Origin: Acidobacteriota bacterium
GTDB lineage: Bacteria > Acidobacteriota > Thermoanaerobaculia > Multivoradales > J023
Assembly: GCA_029263315.1 (NCBI GenBank)
Contig: JAJCXR010000042.1
Location: 124,001 to 188,000 of the forward strand
Reading direction: 5' to 3'
Length of the DNA stretch: 64,000 nt
Below the pieces are notes generated by a model, which searched no databases, was not told where the DNA came from, and worked only from the letters and a program-made list of their open reading frames with translations. The position numbers were made by a program, and so were the translations under genes. Positions 39,089 through 49,231 of this stretch are shown here, one piece after another (the first letter of the stretch is position 1; every line of letters starts with the position of its first letter).

Positions 39089-39520
39089 GACAATATCCTT
39101 TTCTGTCTTGCTTTGCCGGACCCTACGGCGACCCCGGCGAGCCGCCGAAGGCCCTGGCAACCGGCCGACCGCCGGTCATGGAAGTCCGTATCGCTGCCGC
39201 CTCTGAGGCCCGGCTCGGCCTCAAGAGCATCTTCACTCACTATGCCGGCTGCTAGCAATGATTTCCATCGTCCGCGGTGAAAAGATTGCGCCGCCGCCCT
39301 ACGCCCCCGGCAAAGGGGTAGAATCATCGATCCTCGCCCAGCGCCTCCAGGCGGGGGGCGACAGCCGACGCAGAATCTGATATCCATGCAAGGTCGAGGC
39401 ATCGCCCGGCCGGCGCGGCGAGCCGTGATCGTCCGAACGGGCCATCCCGGCGGACGGTCCCCGCCGCGCCGGGCTCCAGAATCCGCTGAAACCACCGACC
39501 ACTAGCCATGAGGAACCGCC
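39089..39520. other. Divergent intergenic region between the RimK-like and VKOR genes
   Basis: 432 bp with no supported gene. It contains a -10-like TAGAAT at 39319-39324 and a GACC/GGTC mini-hairpin near 39165. Frames across it on either strand lack ribosome sites and recognisable proteins. Confidence 0.45.
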
Positions 39521-40870
39521 GTGAGCCGTGCCAAGCAGTCATCCCCCCAACCCGCCGCCACCACCTCCGAAAACACGTTGCTCTATGGCTTGGCCACCGT
39601 CGGCGCCCTGGCGTCCGGCTGGGCCATCTTCCTTTGGTATCAACTGATGGTGGCCCGCTCCGGCGCCAAACCCTTCTGCGGTTTCGGCGACAGCGGCGAC
39701 TGCGCCGCCCTTTGGGACGCCGAATTCGCCGCCCGGGTGCACGACCTGACGGGTTTGCCGGTGGCCGGCTGGGGCGTCGCGTGGGGCGTGGCAGCCACCC
39801 TCCTGCCCCTCTTTGCCCTCACCGCCCGGCCGCAAGCCCGGGCCCCGTGGCTGCAAGCCTGCCGCCTGATGGGCTGGGCAGCCGTTTTGGGAGTGGTCGG
39901 CCTGCTGGTGGTCAGCGCTCAGGCGGGTCTCTTCTGCGTCAGCTGTAGCGTCACCTACGTGCTCAGCTTGGCCTACGCCGGGGGCGCCATCTTCGGTCTA
40001 CCGAAGTCCTCCCAGGCCAAGGCTTGGTTATGGACCGCCGGTGCCCTGGGCATCGCCTGGCTGGCCCTCCTGTGGCCGGGCCGTTCGACCCCCAAGAACC
40101 TGGAGCGGGCGGGGCAGAACGCTCTGACGGCGTCGTCCAATCCCGCCGGCGAGGGCGAGGTACCAAGCCTCGAGGAATTCATTGCGGGACTCGATGACAA
40201 CCTCAAACAGGGGTTGAGTGACACCTTGGCCATGTACCGAGCCGCTCCTCCGGTCGAGGGCCAACCGGGCCCCCGCAATCTGGTGCACGGCAACGCCTCG
40301 GCGCCGGTGCTGATCACCGAGTTCACCGATACGCTCTGCAGCCACTGCGCCACCTTGCACGGTAATCTGGCCTATCTCGAAGCCACCTTGCCGGGTCATC
40401 TCTTCAGCGTCGACGCCCGCCACTTCCCCCTCGACGGCAACTGCAATCCCCATCTCGAGATCCGCGGTGCGGAGAGTGTCCGCTGCGTGGCGGCGAAGGC
40501 GCGCATTTGTTTGGCGGAGCAGGGACACGACACGGAGTACTCCGGCGCCCTCTACCAAAACCAACGGCTGCTCACCGAGCAGATGGTCTACGACCTGGCC
40601 TCTCCGTTCACCAGCCGTGAGAGCCTGGCCAGCTGTGTCGCAAGCCCGCGGACGGAGGAGGCGTTGGCCTCCGATGTGGAATTCGCTTGGCTCTTCGAGC
40701 CCAGCGGCACCCCCTTGGTGCTGGTCAACGGCCGCCAAGGCAACGCCTTTGGACCGTTCCTCTACGCTATGATCCTCGCCGGTGGCGATGCTGACCACCC
40801 CGCCTTCTCCGTTTTGCCGCCGTTCCGACCCGAGGTCCTCACCGACCCCCATGCGGGCCACAATCACTGA
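39521..40870 (+). CDS. VKOR-DsbA fusion, disulfide-bond formation
   Basis: 449 aa from GTG 39521, with GAGG 7 bp upstream. The first half is a four- to five-helix VKOR domain with loop cysteines in CGFGDSGDC and the quinone-side CVSC. The second half is a periplasmic thioredoxin/DsbA-like domain with active site CSHC (FTDTLCSHCATL) and cis-Pro SGTPLVLV. Together they oxidise exported proteins and pass electrons to quinone. The fusion is typical where DsbB is absent. Confidence 0.92.
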   Translation: MSRAKQSSPQPAATTSENTLLYGLATVGALASGWAIFLWYQLMVARSGAKPFCGFGDSGDCAALWDAEFAARVHDLTGLPVAGWGVAWGVAATLLPLFALTARPQARAPWLQACRLMGWAAVLGVVGLLVVSAQAGLFCVSCSVTYVLSLAYAGGAIFGLPKSSQAKAWLWTAGALGIAWLALLWPGRSTPKNLERAGQNALTASSNPAGEGEVPSLEEFIAGLDDNLKQGLSDTLAMYRAAPPVEGQPGPRNLVHGNASAPVLITEFTDTLCSHCATLHGNLAYLEATLPGHLFSVDARHFPLDGNCNPHLEIRGAESVRCVAAKARICLAEQGHDTEYSGALYQNQRLLTEQMVYDLASPFTSRESLASCVASPRTEEALASDVEFAWLFEPSGTPLVLVNGRQGNAFGPFLYAMILAGGDADHPAFSVLPPFRPEVLTDPHAGHNH

Positions 40871-41011
40871 ACAGATGCGCCTCGCCGAGGACCGTAGCCG
40901 CCTCGCCGCGGCGAACCCCTGACCGGCCCTTGCCGTATACACCTAGACCATTGCTCAACACCATTGCACGCCACCGGCTCTAAGCGTCGATCCGGCCGCC
41001 AGGAGACATCC

Positions 41012-43141
41012 ATGCTTCACATCCTCAAGACCCCCTGCCTCGTCTTCATCCTGCTGCTCACCGCCCAAGGCTGCAGCAACGGACAGCCCGCCGAAACTCC
41101 CAAGGCGCCGATCGCCCAGATCCAAGCCACCGAGCTGGAGCAACACGGCGACGTTCGGGTCGACAACTACTACTGGCTGCGGGAGCGCGACAACCCGCAG
41201 ACCCTTGCCTACCTGGAGGCAGAGAACACCTACACCGATCAAGTGATGGCCTCCACCGCGGAGCTGCAGGAGTCCCTGTACCAAGAGATCGTCGGCCGCA
41301 TCGCCCAGGACGATACTTCGGTGCCTTATCAGCTGGATGATTACTGGTATTACAGCCGGGTCGAAGAAGGGGGCGAGTACCCCATCTACTGCCGCAAGCG
41401 GGGTTCCCTGGAGAGCGTCGAAGAGGTGCTCTTGGATGTCAACGAGCTGGCCGGCGACCATGCCTACTTCGCCGTCCGCGGCGTCAAGGTGAGCCCCGAT
41501 CATCGCTTGCTGGCCTTTGCCAGCGACCAGGTGGGGCGTCGCATCTACACCCTGCAATTCAAGGATTTGTCGAGCGGCAAGATGCTCGACGACGCGATCC
41601 CCGGAGCGACCGCCAACACCGCCTGGGCCAACGACAACTCCACCATTTTCTACACCAAGCAGGACCCTCAAACCCTGCGTTGGGATCGCGTCTATCGCCA
41701 CACCTTGGGGGACGATCCCGAAACCGATCCGCTGGTTTTCGAAGAAACGGACGAAACCTTCAGCGCCTACGTCGCCAAGACCAAATCTGATCGCTACATC
41801 AGCATTGTCTCCAACCAGACCTTGAGCAGCGAGGTCCGCTTGCTCGACGCCGATCACCCCCGCGGGGACTTCGAGATCTTCCTGCCACGGCAACGGGACC
41901 ACGAATACTCGGTGGATCACTTCGGCGACCACTTCTACATCCTGACCAACGACCAGGCGCGGAACTTCCGCTTGATGAGGACACCGGTCGACGACACGGC
42001 CCGCGACAGCTGGACCGAAGTCATCGGCCAGCGCCAAGATGTCCTGCTGGAAGGGGTCGAGATGTTCCGCCAGCACATGGTGGTGGCGGAGCGCCAAAAG
42101 GGCCTGTTGCAATTGCAGATCCGCCCCTGGGACGGCAGCGAGCCCCACTATCTCGAGTTCGACGAACCCGCTTATCTGGCTTATCCCAGCGATAACCCGG
42201 AAATCGACACCACCATCCTGCGCTTCGTCTACACCTCCATGACCACGCCGCAGACCACCTACGACTACGACATGGAGCAACGCACCAAAACGCTGCTCAA
42301 ACAACAGCCGGTGCTGGGGGATTTCGATCCCGCCAACTATGTGACCGAGCGTCTCTATGCGCCGGCCCGTGATGGCGCTCAGATTCCGGTTTCGATTGTC
42401 TACCGCAAGGATTTTGTCAAGGACGGCCAACGGCCCTTGCTGCTCTACGCTTACGGCTCCTATGGCGCCAGCATGGACGCCACCTTCCGTTCCGATCGCT
42501 TGAGCTTGCTGGACCGGGGCTTCGCCTACGCCATCGCCCATATCCGCGGTGGCCAGGAGATGGGCCGCCCTTGGTACGAGGACGGCAAGCTGCTGCACAA
42601 GATGAATACCTTCACCGATTTCATCGACAGCGCCGAGTTTCTCGTCGCCGAGGGCTACACCCAGCCGTCCAAGCTCTTCGCCCAGGGCGGTAGCGCCGGC
42701 GGACTCTTGATGGGCGTCATCACCAATCTGCGGCCGGACCTCTTCCACGGTGTCGTCAGCCATGTGCCCTTCGTCGATGTGGTGACCACCATGCTCGACG
42801 TCGACATCCCACTGACCAGCGGCGAGTGGGACGAGTGGGGCGATCCCCGCGAGAAGGAGTACTACGACTACATGTTGTCGTATTCCCCCTACGACAACAT
42901 CGAAGCCAAGGACTATCCCAACCTGCTGATCACCACCGGCTTGCACGATTCACAAGTCCAGTACTGGGAGCCGGCCAAATACGTCGCCAAGCTGCGGGCC
43001 ATGAAAACCGACAACAATCGCCTGCTGCTGAAGACCAATATGGACGCCGGGCACGGCGGCGCCTCCGGCCGTTTCAAGCGCCACGAGCAGACGGCGTTGG
43101 TCTACGCCTTCATGCTGGATCTGTTGGGTATCGAAAAGTAG
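41012..43141 (+). CDS. S9 prolyl oligopeptidase / oligopeptidase B-like lipoprotein
   Basis: 709 aa from ATG 41012 (AGGAG 6 bp upstream). A lipoprotein signal ends in LTAQGC. A beta-propeller N-terminal half precedes the alpha/beta hydrolase with Ser561 (QGGSAGG), Asp646 (LHDSQV) and His681 (GHGG). HIRGGQEMGRPWYEDGK is diagnostic for oligopeptidase B. It should cleave short peptides in the periplasm. It converges with a kinase gene 19 bp away. Confidence 0.93.
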   Translation: MLHILKTPCLVFILLLTAQGCSNGQPAETPKAPIAQIQATELEQHGDVRVDNYYWLRERDNPQTLAYLEAENTYTDQVMASTAELQESLYQEIVGRIAQDDTSVPYQLDDYWYYSRVEEGGEYPIYCRKRGSLESVEEVLLDVNELAGDHAYFAVRGVKVSPDHRLLAFASDQVGRRIYTLQFKDLSSGKMLDDAIPGATANTAWANDNSTIFYTKQDPQTLRWDRVYRHTLGDDPETDPLVFEETDETFSAYVAKTKSDRYISIVSNQTLSSEVRLLDADHPRGDFEIFLPRQRDHEYSVDHFGDHFYILTNDQARNFRLMRTPVDDTARDSWTEVIGQRQDVLLEGVEMFRQHMVVAERQKGLLQLQIRPWDGSEPHYLEFDEPAYLAYPSDNPEIDTTILRFVYTSMTTPQTTYDYDMEQRTKTLLKQQPVLGDFDPANYVTERLYAPARDGAQIPVSIVYRKDFVKDGQRPLLLYAYGSYGASMDATFRSDRLSLLDRGFAYAIAHIRGGQEMGRPWYEDGKLLHKMNTFTDFIDSAEFLVAEGYTQPSKLFAQGGSAGGLLMGVITNLRPDLFHGVVSHVPFVDVVTTMLDVDIPLTSGEWDEWGDPREKEYYDYMLSYSPYDNIEAKDYPNLLITTGLHDSQVQYWEPAKYVAKLRAMKTDNNRLLLKTNMDAGHGGASGRFKRHEQTALVYAFMLDLLGIEK

Positions 43142-43160
43142 ACGGCGATCCGCCCATCGC

Positions 43161-45614
43161 TCAGTCGGCCAGTCGCGCCTGCAAGGCGGCCATCCGCCGC
43201 CGGGCAGCGCGACCGTAGGCCGATTGCTCGCCTTTGGCAGCCAGGATCACCGGCAGCCCCGGCTCAATGCGTCGCTGGGCGCCAGCGACGTCACCCGCAG
43301 CGAGCAGGATTTCGCCCTCGAGACCTTCGAGATCGGCCAGACGCCAATGTTTTTGGGGATAGAAGTCTCCAGCCCGAGGTAGTAGATCTTTCAACATCGT
43401 CCCGGCCGCAGCCATCTCGCCGCGGGCGAGCAAGGCAGCCACCAGGTTGCGCTCAAAGACGAGAAGATAACCGAGCTTGCCCTCGCCGTCGGCTCGGTAG
43501 ACCTCGATGGCTTGCCGCAGGTGGGATTCAGCTTCTGCCAGGACCTCTGGATCGCTGGCCTCAAGCAGCAGAAAGGCCACCAGATTGCGCGCCCTGGCCA
43601 CACTTGGGTGCGCCTCGCCGAGGGTCTCGAGTCGCTTCGCCAGCACCTCGCGGGCCCGGGCCAGGGCCTTGCCCCTTTGGCCCCCAGTATCGTAGGCGAC
43701 AGCTAAATTCGACAAGCTCTTCAGCGTTTTGTGGTGATCCTCTCCCAACAGGTCTGCCTGCATCGCATAGGCTTCTTCGAGCAAAGGTAGACCTTCCTCG
43801 AATTCTCCTCGCGCCACCAGATTTTGGCCTAAGTTGTTGATCACTTGAGCGACCTTAGGCCCCTGGCGACCGTGCACTCGAACCCACCCATCGAGGGCGC
43901 GCCGGTAGACCGCCGCCGCCGCCGCGGGATCTTGCCCTTCGATGGCCAATGCCAGGTTATTCAGCTGATCCAACAGGCCAACCTGCGAGACAATGCCCTG
44001 GCTGCGTTGTAGGTCCATCGCCTCATTCAGGTGCTCGACGGCGCGGGCCGAGTCCCCCAGCTCGATCTCTACCAGCGCCAGGTTGTTCAAGCTAGCCGCC
44101 AGCAGGCGAGGGTCAGAGATCGCCTCAGATCGTCTCAAAACCAAGGCTTGCGTCAACAGGGCACGGGCTTCCGAAAGATACTCATAGCGAAACAGAAAGC
44201 GGCCCATGCGATCGAGGGCGTCTGCCCTGTCATTTTCGGGCAGCCCCTGGACGCTGGGCTCGACTTTGGCCAAGGCGCTGCGCAGGGCCTCGCTGGGATT
44301 CTCTCCACGGCTGGGGTCCGCCAACTCCAGGAATTCAAAGAGCGTTCCTTGCATCGCCACGGCGCGGTCGCGCTGTGCCTCGGTTTCCTGTAACTGGAAA
44401 AATAGCCCCACCCCACCGCCGACGATGCTGGCCAGCAGCAGAGCCGCCAGGCTGACCGCCAGGCGATGCCGGCGGGCGAAACGTCGCAGGGCATAGAGGG
44501 GTGACTCGCCGTGGGCCAGGATCGGCCGATGCTCCAAGAAGCGGCGTACGTCGTCCCCCAGCTCAGCGGCGGAGCGATAACGCCTGGACGGTTGGGTGGC
44601 CGTCGCCTTCTGCACGATGAGGTCGAGGTCGCCGGTCAGCTGCCGGTGGTAGCGCCGATCGAGCCCGGCCGCGCCGCCGCCGATTTCCACTTTCTCCCGG
44701 TAACCCTGGGAGGGGCGCAGGGGGACGTCTTCCCGCAGGCGGCGATCGGCCCGCACCGGCGGCCGTTGGGCCAGCAGTCGATAGAGGATGCCGCCCAGGG
44801 CGTAAACATCGGTGGCCGTTGAAATGGGCTCGCCCCGGTGTTGCTCGGGGCTGGCATAGGGCGGCGTTCCCAAGCCCAGATGTAGGGTGCCGGTGGCGTC
44901 GCGATCCTCCGACTCCAACATCTTGGCGATACCGAAGTCGAGCAGCTTGAGCTCGCCGGTATCGGACACCAAGATATTCGACGGTTTGAGATCGCAGTGC
45001 ACCACCAGGCTGGTGTGGGCCGCCTGCACCGCCTCACAGAGCTTGCAGAAGAGGGCCAACCGCTGGTCGACGCTGAGCCCGCCACCATCGCAGTAGTCGT
45101 CGAGGCGGGTGCCCTCGACGTCTTCCATCACCAGATAGGGCAGGCCATCCTCGGTAACCCCGCCATCGATGAGTCGGACGATGGACTCATGGGCGAAACC
45201 GGCCAAGATCTGGCGCTCCCGGCGGAATCCCCGCACGATGGCGCCGGTATCGAAACCTCGCCGCAGGATCTTCACCGCCACCTGGCGCTCGAAGACGCCG
45301 TCCGTCCTCAGGGCCCGGTAGACGGTGCCCATGCCGCCTTCGGCGATCGGATCCTGAAGACAATAGGGTCCCAGCTGCTCGCCGTGCCGGTTCTCACCGC
45401 TAGGCCCGGAGATCAGGTCGAGCAGCGGCCGCTCGAGGAATTCCTCCGCCCGATCCTCGAATTGCAGATAACCCTCCACCTCGCGGCGCAGAGCTTTGTC
45501 GTCACCGCAGTGGGCGTCCAGCTGGGCGGCCCGCTCTGTCGAGGGAAGATCGATCACTAGGTCGAGGATGGACTGGATGCGCAGCCAACGATGTTGCGTA
45601 GGGGTCTTGCTCAT
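43161..45614 (-). CDS. Membrane Ser/Thr protein kinase with TPR sensor tail
   Basis: 817 aa. An N-terminal helical segment precedes a complete kinase domain: VAVKILRRG, catalytic Asp208 in VHCDLKPSN, DFG, and PPYASPEQHRG. A single membrane helix (LAVSLAALLLASIVGGGVGLFF) and about eight TPR-like repeats follow. This plan is common in Acidobacteriota. It lies 70 bp downstream of a sigma factor gene in the same direction, so kinase and sigma factor are probably co-expressed. Confidence 0.92.
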   Translation of the reverse strand: MSKTPTQHRWLRIQSILDLVIDLPSTERAAQLDAHCGDDKALRREVEGYLQFEDRAEEFLERPLLDLISGPSGENRHGEQLGPYCLQDPIAEGGMGTVYRALRTDGVFERQVAVKILRRGFDTGAIVRGFRRERQILAGFAHESIVRLIDGGVTEDGLPYLVMEDVEGTRLDDYCDGGGLSVDQRLALFCKLCEAVQAAHTSLVVHCDLKPSNILVSDTGELKLLDFGIAKMLESEDRDATGTLHLGLGTPPYASPEQHRGEPISTATDVYALGGILYRLLAQRPPVRADRRLREDVPLRPSQGYREKVEIGGGAAGLDRRYHRQLTGDLDLIVQKATATQPSRRYRSAAELGDDVRRFLEHRPILAHGESPLYALRRFARRHRLAVSLAALLLASIVGGGVGLFFQLQETEAQRDRAVAMQGTLFEFLELADPSRGENPSEALRSALAKVEPSVQGLPENDRADALDRMGRFLFRYEYLSEARALLTQALVLRRSEAISDPRLLAASLNNLALVEIELGDSARAVEHLNEAMDLQRSQGIVSQVGLLDQLNNLALAIEGQDPAAAAAVYRRALDGWVRVHGRQGPKVAQVINNLGQNLVARGEFEEGLPLLEEAYAMQADLLGEDHHKTLKSLSNLAVAYDTGGQRGKALARAREVLAKRLETLGEAHPSVARARNLVAFLLLEASDPEVLAEAESHLRQAIEVYRADGEGKLGYLLVFERNLVAALLARGEMAAAGTMLKDLLPRAGDFYPQKHWRLADLEGLEGEILLAAGDVAGAQRRIEPGLPVILAAKGEQSAYGRAARRRMAALQARLAD

Positions 45615-45684
45615 AGTTCAGAGTGTCCAGTCGTTTTGCTGAACACCTCCTACTTAGATAAGCGATGCCACCGCGCCGATGGGA

Positions 45685-46287
45685 TCACGGGGAGGACGAA
45701 TCGTCCGCCTTGGGCGCTTCTTCGCTCAGTCGCTGCATCAACCACAATTTGGCGTTGCGCCACTTTCGCTTGATGGTGGGTTGCGAAACCTCTAGGGCCT
45801 CGGCCGTTTCGTCGAGCTTGAGACCGAGCAGAAATCGCAACTCCACCACCCGCGCCTGCAACGGATCGAGGGCTTCCAGCTCTTCGAGGGCCGATTGCAG
45901 ATCGAGCACCAATTCGATGTTGCTCTCGCGGCCGATCAAGGTGGCGATCGACTCGATGGCGACGTGGGTCACCAGGGCGCCCCGTTTCTGGGTGCTGCGA
46001 CGGCGGGTGTAATCCACCAGGATGTGACGCATCACCTCGGCAGCAAAGGCGAAGAATGCTTTGCGGTTGTCCCAAGTGGCCTTGCGCTGCTTGCGCAACT
46101 GGAAATAGAGCTCGCTCACCAAGGCCGTGGCCTGCAGGGTGTGGGTCTCCGATTCGCGGTGGAAAAAGAACCGTGCCATACGGCGTAAGTCCTCGAAGAC
46201 TAGCGGCATCAAGTCGTCCAAGGCCTTGGGATCCCCGGCGCTCCAAGCTTGCAGCAGCGAGGTGATCTTGTGATCTGTGGGATCCAT
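45685..46287 (-). CDS. ECF-like RNA polymerase sigma factor
   Basis: 200 aa. ATG 46287 has GGGGAAAG just upstream; a frame to 46524 lacks a ribosome site. Region 2 (LVSELYFQLRKQ, AFFAFAAEVMRHILVDYTRRR) and region 4 (ALDPLQARVVELRFLLGLKLDETAEALEVSQPTIKRKW, given here only as its span near 45770-45880) are clear. It matches the kinase-associated sigma family of Acidobacteriota and Planctomycetes. It leads the sigma-kinase operon. Confidence 0.93.
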   Translation of the reverse strand: MDPTDHKITSLLQAWSAGDPKALDDLMPLVFEDLRRMARFFFHRESETHTLQATALVSELYFQLRKQRKATWDNRKAFFAFAAEVMRHILVDYTRRRSTQKRGALVTHVAIESIATLIGRESNIELVLDLQSALEELEALDPLQARVVELRFLLGLKLDETAEALEVSQPTIKRKWRNAKLWLMQRLSEEAPKADDSSSP

Positions 46288-46536
46288 TCTTTCCCCAGTA
46301 TAGCCCAAGGATCGGTCCCTTCCGCCGTCGTACTTTTCGCCGACGGTGGGCTTCACCGTACAAAAACCCCTTCCGGCACAGAAAGTTTCCTTGCAACGAG
46401 CCACTCGGCCCAAAACGCCGTTAGCTCTTGATTGGAGGCTGAGACGGCGCGCCAACCCCTCCTCCGCCCTCGGTCCGATCGCCCTCCGCGGTCGGCCCGC
46501 AAACCATTCGGGGCCTTGCCCCAAGGAGGATTCCCA

Positions 46537-47487
46537 ATGTTCGTTCCGTCCCAGTTGATTCGCACCTCATCGGTTCTCTGTTGTCTGTTGATTCCTTTCC
46601 TCGCCGTCGCCGTCCATGCCATCCCCACCTCCCCGTGCCCCCTCGACGATGGCGCGGGGCTGCAGGCCATCTCCGGCCAAGAGCACTCCCTGGAGGTGAG
46701 CGAAGATGGCTGGTTGTTGCTCGAGGTGGAAGCGGCGGCGATGTCCGCAGCTTGGTACGAAGTGATCACCTCGCCCTGCGCCCAGGGCGATACCCAAAAC
46801 ATCCTAGACCGTGGTTTCGACCAAGGATTGCTGCGCCTGCAGGCCGGAGAGATCGGCCTGCGTTTCGGCGCCGTCAAGGCCGGGGAGGGGCGCTCCATCC
46901 GCCTGCGGACCCACTTCGTCCCCGACTCCGACTGGTGGAAGGACGGCGCCCCTGAGGACGACACGGAAACCGGCGGCGCCGAGATCGTACCCAGGGGCAT
47001 GGGAGGCCGCACCGGCTTGCCGACCGACAAGGACGGCGACCCGGAGGACGATACGGAAACCGGTGGCGCCGAGATCGTGCCGGTGCAGCTGCCCTTCACC
47101 ACCGATCCCTGGGCCGGCTGTGTCGGCGGTGGCGAGCCCTTCAACGATTTTGGTCTCTGCGCCACGCCGCTGCTGGCCAACCGGCCGCAGGTCGAGAACC
47201 TCGGCGAGCTGCGCCAGGCCGACCGCGACTACTTCACCTTCACCGTGCAGCACAGCGGCCGGGTATTAGTGTCGCTGGCCAGTGAGCTGCCCCTGCGGGC
47301 CACCCTGCTGCTCGACGACGGCCGCCCCTTGAGCCAAGGCAGCTTGGAGGCCAAGGACGGTGAGGTGAGCACCGTCGAGCTGGCAGCGCATCTCCTGCCG
47401 GGCACCTACCTGGTGCGGGTGGAAGGCTTCGATGGCAGCGTCGGCGCCTACGGCATCGAGCTTCGGGGCGAGGTCTCCGGCCCCTGA
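46537..47487 (+). CDS. Secreted protein with PPC-like C-terminal domain and a 14-residue duplication
   Basis: 316 aa from ATG 46537 (AAGGAGG 7 bp upstream). A signal peptide (SSVLCCLLIPFLAVAVHA) starts it. The segment PEDDTETGGAEIVP occurs twice, about 28 residues apart, at DNA positions near 46951 and 47040. The last 100 residues resemble a peptidase pre-C-terminal (PPC) beta domain (YFTFTVQHSGRVLVSL to GTYLVRVEGF). It is exported and may be processed or attached by peptidases. It is divergent from the sigma factor gene and ends in a strong terminator. Confidence 0.85.
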   Translation: MFVPSQLIRTSSVLCCLLIPFLAVAVHAIPTSPCPLDDGAGLQAISGQEHSLEVSEDGWLLLEVEAAAMSAAWYEVITSPCAQGDTQNILDRGFDQGLLRLQAGEIGLRFGAVKAGEGRSIRLRTHFVPDSDWWKDGAPEDDTETGGAEIVPRGMGGRTGLPTDKDGDPEDDTETGGAEIVPVQLPFTTDPWAGCVGGGEPFNDFGLCATPLLANRPQVENLGELRQADRDYFTFTVQHSGRVLVSLASELPLRATLLLDDGRPLSQGSLEAKDGEVSTVELAAHLLPGTYLVRVEGFDGSVGAYGIELRGEVSGP

Positions 47488-47509
47488 GCCCACCTGCGAT
47501 GGTCGATTG

Positions 47510-47545
47510 CGCCCCGCCCGGCCAACGGGCGGGGCGTATTCTATT
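47510..47545 (+). terminator. Intrinsic terminator after the PPC-domain gene
   Basis: GCCCCGCCCG-GCCAA-CGGGCGGGGC forms a perfect 10-bp stem, extended by one C-G pair, with a 5-nt loop. The T-rich tail GTATTCTATT follows. It lies 22 bp after the stop codon and is the clearest terminator in the window. Confidence 0.85.
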
Positions 47546-47612
47546 GTAGGGAGCCCTGCAGGAGCTGGTGACGGCGCAACCGAGGGCCGTGAAGCTGCTA
47601 GCATCATGGGAT

Positions 47613-49187
47613 ATGAATACTATGCACCACGACGACACGACGCGCCCGACCTCTGAAGAAGATTTTGCGCCGGCCAATGCCCGGGTTCCTTGGACCCCCG
47701 AGCAGGTGGGGGCCTGGGTCAGGGATCACCTGGAAGACCTCGGTTTGGGGATCAACGACGATCTGGACCTGGCGAAGAGACAGAAGGAACGGGCCCTGAG
47801 GACCATCACGCAGAGCCTGCGAGAGCTACCCTCCAGCATCAGCCCCCATGATCTGTCAAAGGCCCGCTGGGGTTTGATTTTTGCCTCGTCCGGCGCCCAA
47901 TCCCAGATTCTGCCCTACCTACAACCGCTGATCGCCCTGCGCCGGCAACAACTCGGCGAAGAGGTGCCCACCTACGTGCGGCCCTCCGGGCAAAGCGGCA
48001 TCAACTTTCTCAAAAAGTATGGTGAAACCCTGGGGACCATCCGGCCCCAGAAGCTGCCCTACTACCTGCTGATCGTCGCCGATCCCTACGACATTCCCTT
48101 CGAGTTTCAATACCAGCTCAGCTTGAGCCGTGCCGTCGGCCGCATTTGGTTTCCCGAGCTCGGAGATTTCAAGAGCTATGCCGAAGCGGTGCGCAAAGCA
48201 GAGACCGAAGGCGTCGAGCGCCCCCGCCAGGCGAGATTCTTCTCCACCGAGCACGACGAGACGACCACCATCCTCGGCAAAGAGCTGGTGAACCCACTGC
48301 ATCTGGTGCTGAAAGAAAACTTCCCAACTTGGCAAACCATGACCTATCGAGGCCGAGCGGCCAGTAAACGCCGTCTACAGAGTCTGCTCGGGGGAAGCCA
48401 GACCCCTGGCCTGCTGCTCGTCGCCTGCCATGGCAAGAGTTACTCGGACCTAGCCTTCGAGGAACAGCGGAAGCTCCGGGGCGCCTTGCTTTGTCATCCG
48501 TCGGAGCACAACGAAGCGGAGATCTTGACGGCTGACGATTTAGATACCGAAACACCAAATCTGCACGGCCTGATCAGCTTCTTCTTCTCCTGCCATGGAA
48601 TTGGCACACCCACTTTCGACAACTTCCCCCAGGCGAAGGAGGGCGCACAGCCGGAAACGGCCCTGCGCGCCGACCCCGACCTCCTGGCCGAACGGCCGTT
48701 CCTCTCCCGGTTGCCGGTGGAGATGCTGCGCCGCGGTACCCTGGCGGTGGTCGGTCACATCGACCGCGGCTGGACGACGTCGTTTGTTTGGTCCTTCGGC
48801 AAGAACGACCTCAATACCACCGCCAGCCTGGAAGATAGCCTTAGTCTGTTGGTGCGGGGCCATCGGTTGGGCCATGCCATGCGGCCTTTGAATCGGCGGT
48901 ATTCCCAGCTGGCGACCCGCCTGTCGCACACCTTCGAACGCATGAGGAACGGCTTCGAAAACAATCTCGATCTGGCCCAGTTGGGGTTCGACTGGACGGC
49001 TGTCAACGACGCCCGCAATCTGATCGTGCTCGGCGACCCGGCGGTCTACCTGCTGGGAAAACGCCAGGTCGAGACGACCGTTCGCCTCGACCCGGAGCTG
49101 GTGAAACGGATCGAACGACAGCTCGGCCGCACCCAAGCGGATCTCGAAACATGGGTCCACAGGGTCCTGTCGAGGCAAGTGCGCTAG
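47613..49187 (+). CDS. Caspase-fold (clan CD, CHAT/C25-like) putative protease
   Basis: About 524 aa; ATG 47613 is used, but ATG 47622 and GTG 47568 are possible since no start has a strong ribosome site. There is no signal peptide. The clan-CD dyad is visible: a hydrophobic strand leading to His273 in LLLVACHGKS, and a second strand leading to Cys327 in ISFFFSCHGIGTP. A helical C-terminus follows, with VVGHIDRGWTTSFVW nearby. It is probably a cytosolic protease or a protease-like regulator. It lies beside two CHAT genes. Confidence 0.75.
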   Translation: MNTMHHDDTTRPTSEEDFAPANARVPWTPEQVGAWVRDHLEDLGLGINDDLDLAKRQKERALRTITQSLRELPSSISPHDLSKARWGLIFASSGAQSQILPYLQPLIALRRQQLGEEVPTYVRPSGQSGINFLKKYGETLGTIRPQKLPYYLLIVADPYDIPFEFQYQLSLSRAVGRIWFPELGDFKSYAEAVRKAETEGVERPRQARFFSTEHDETTTILGKELVNPLHLVLKENFPTWQTMTYRGRAASKRRLQSLLGGSQTPGLLLVACHGKSYSDLAFEEQRKLRGALLCHPSEHNEAEILTADDLDTETPNLHGLISFFFSCHGIGTPTFDNFPQAKEGAQPETALRADPDLLAERPFLSRLPVEMLRRGTLAVVGHIDRGWTTSFVWSFGKNDLNTTASLEDSLSLLVRGHRLGHAMRPLNRRYSQLATRLSHTFERMRNGFENNLDLAQLGFDWTAVNDARNLIVLGDPAVYLLGKRQVETTVRLDPELVKRIERQLGRTQADLETWVHRVLSRQVR

Positions 49188-49231
49188 CCGGGTTGGCCAA
49201 GTCTTAGTTCCCGTTGTCCGTTCGCTTCGCC

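Noticed and set aside
40955..42946. 663-codon minus-strand frame
   Set aside because: Antisense to the S9 oligopeptidase with its complete catalytic triad; frame length reflects GC bias.
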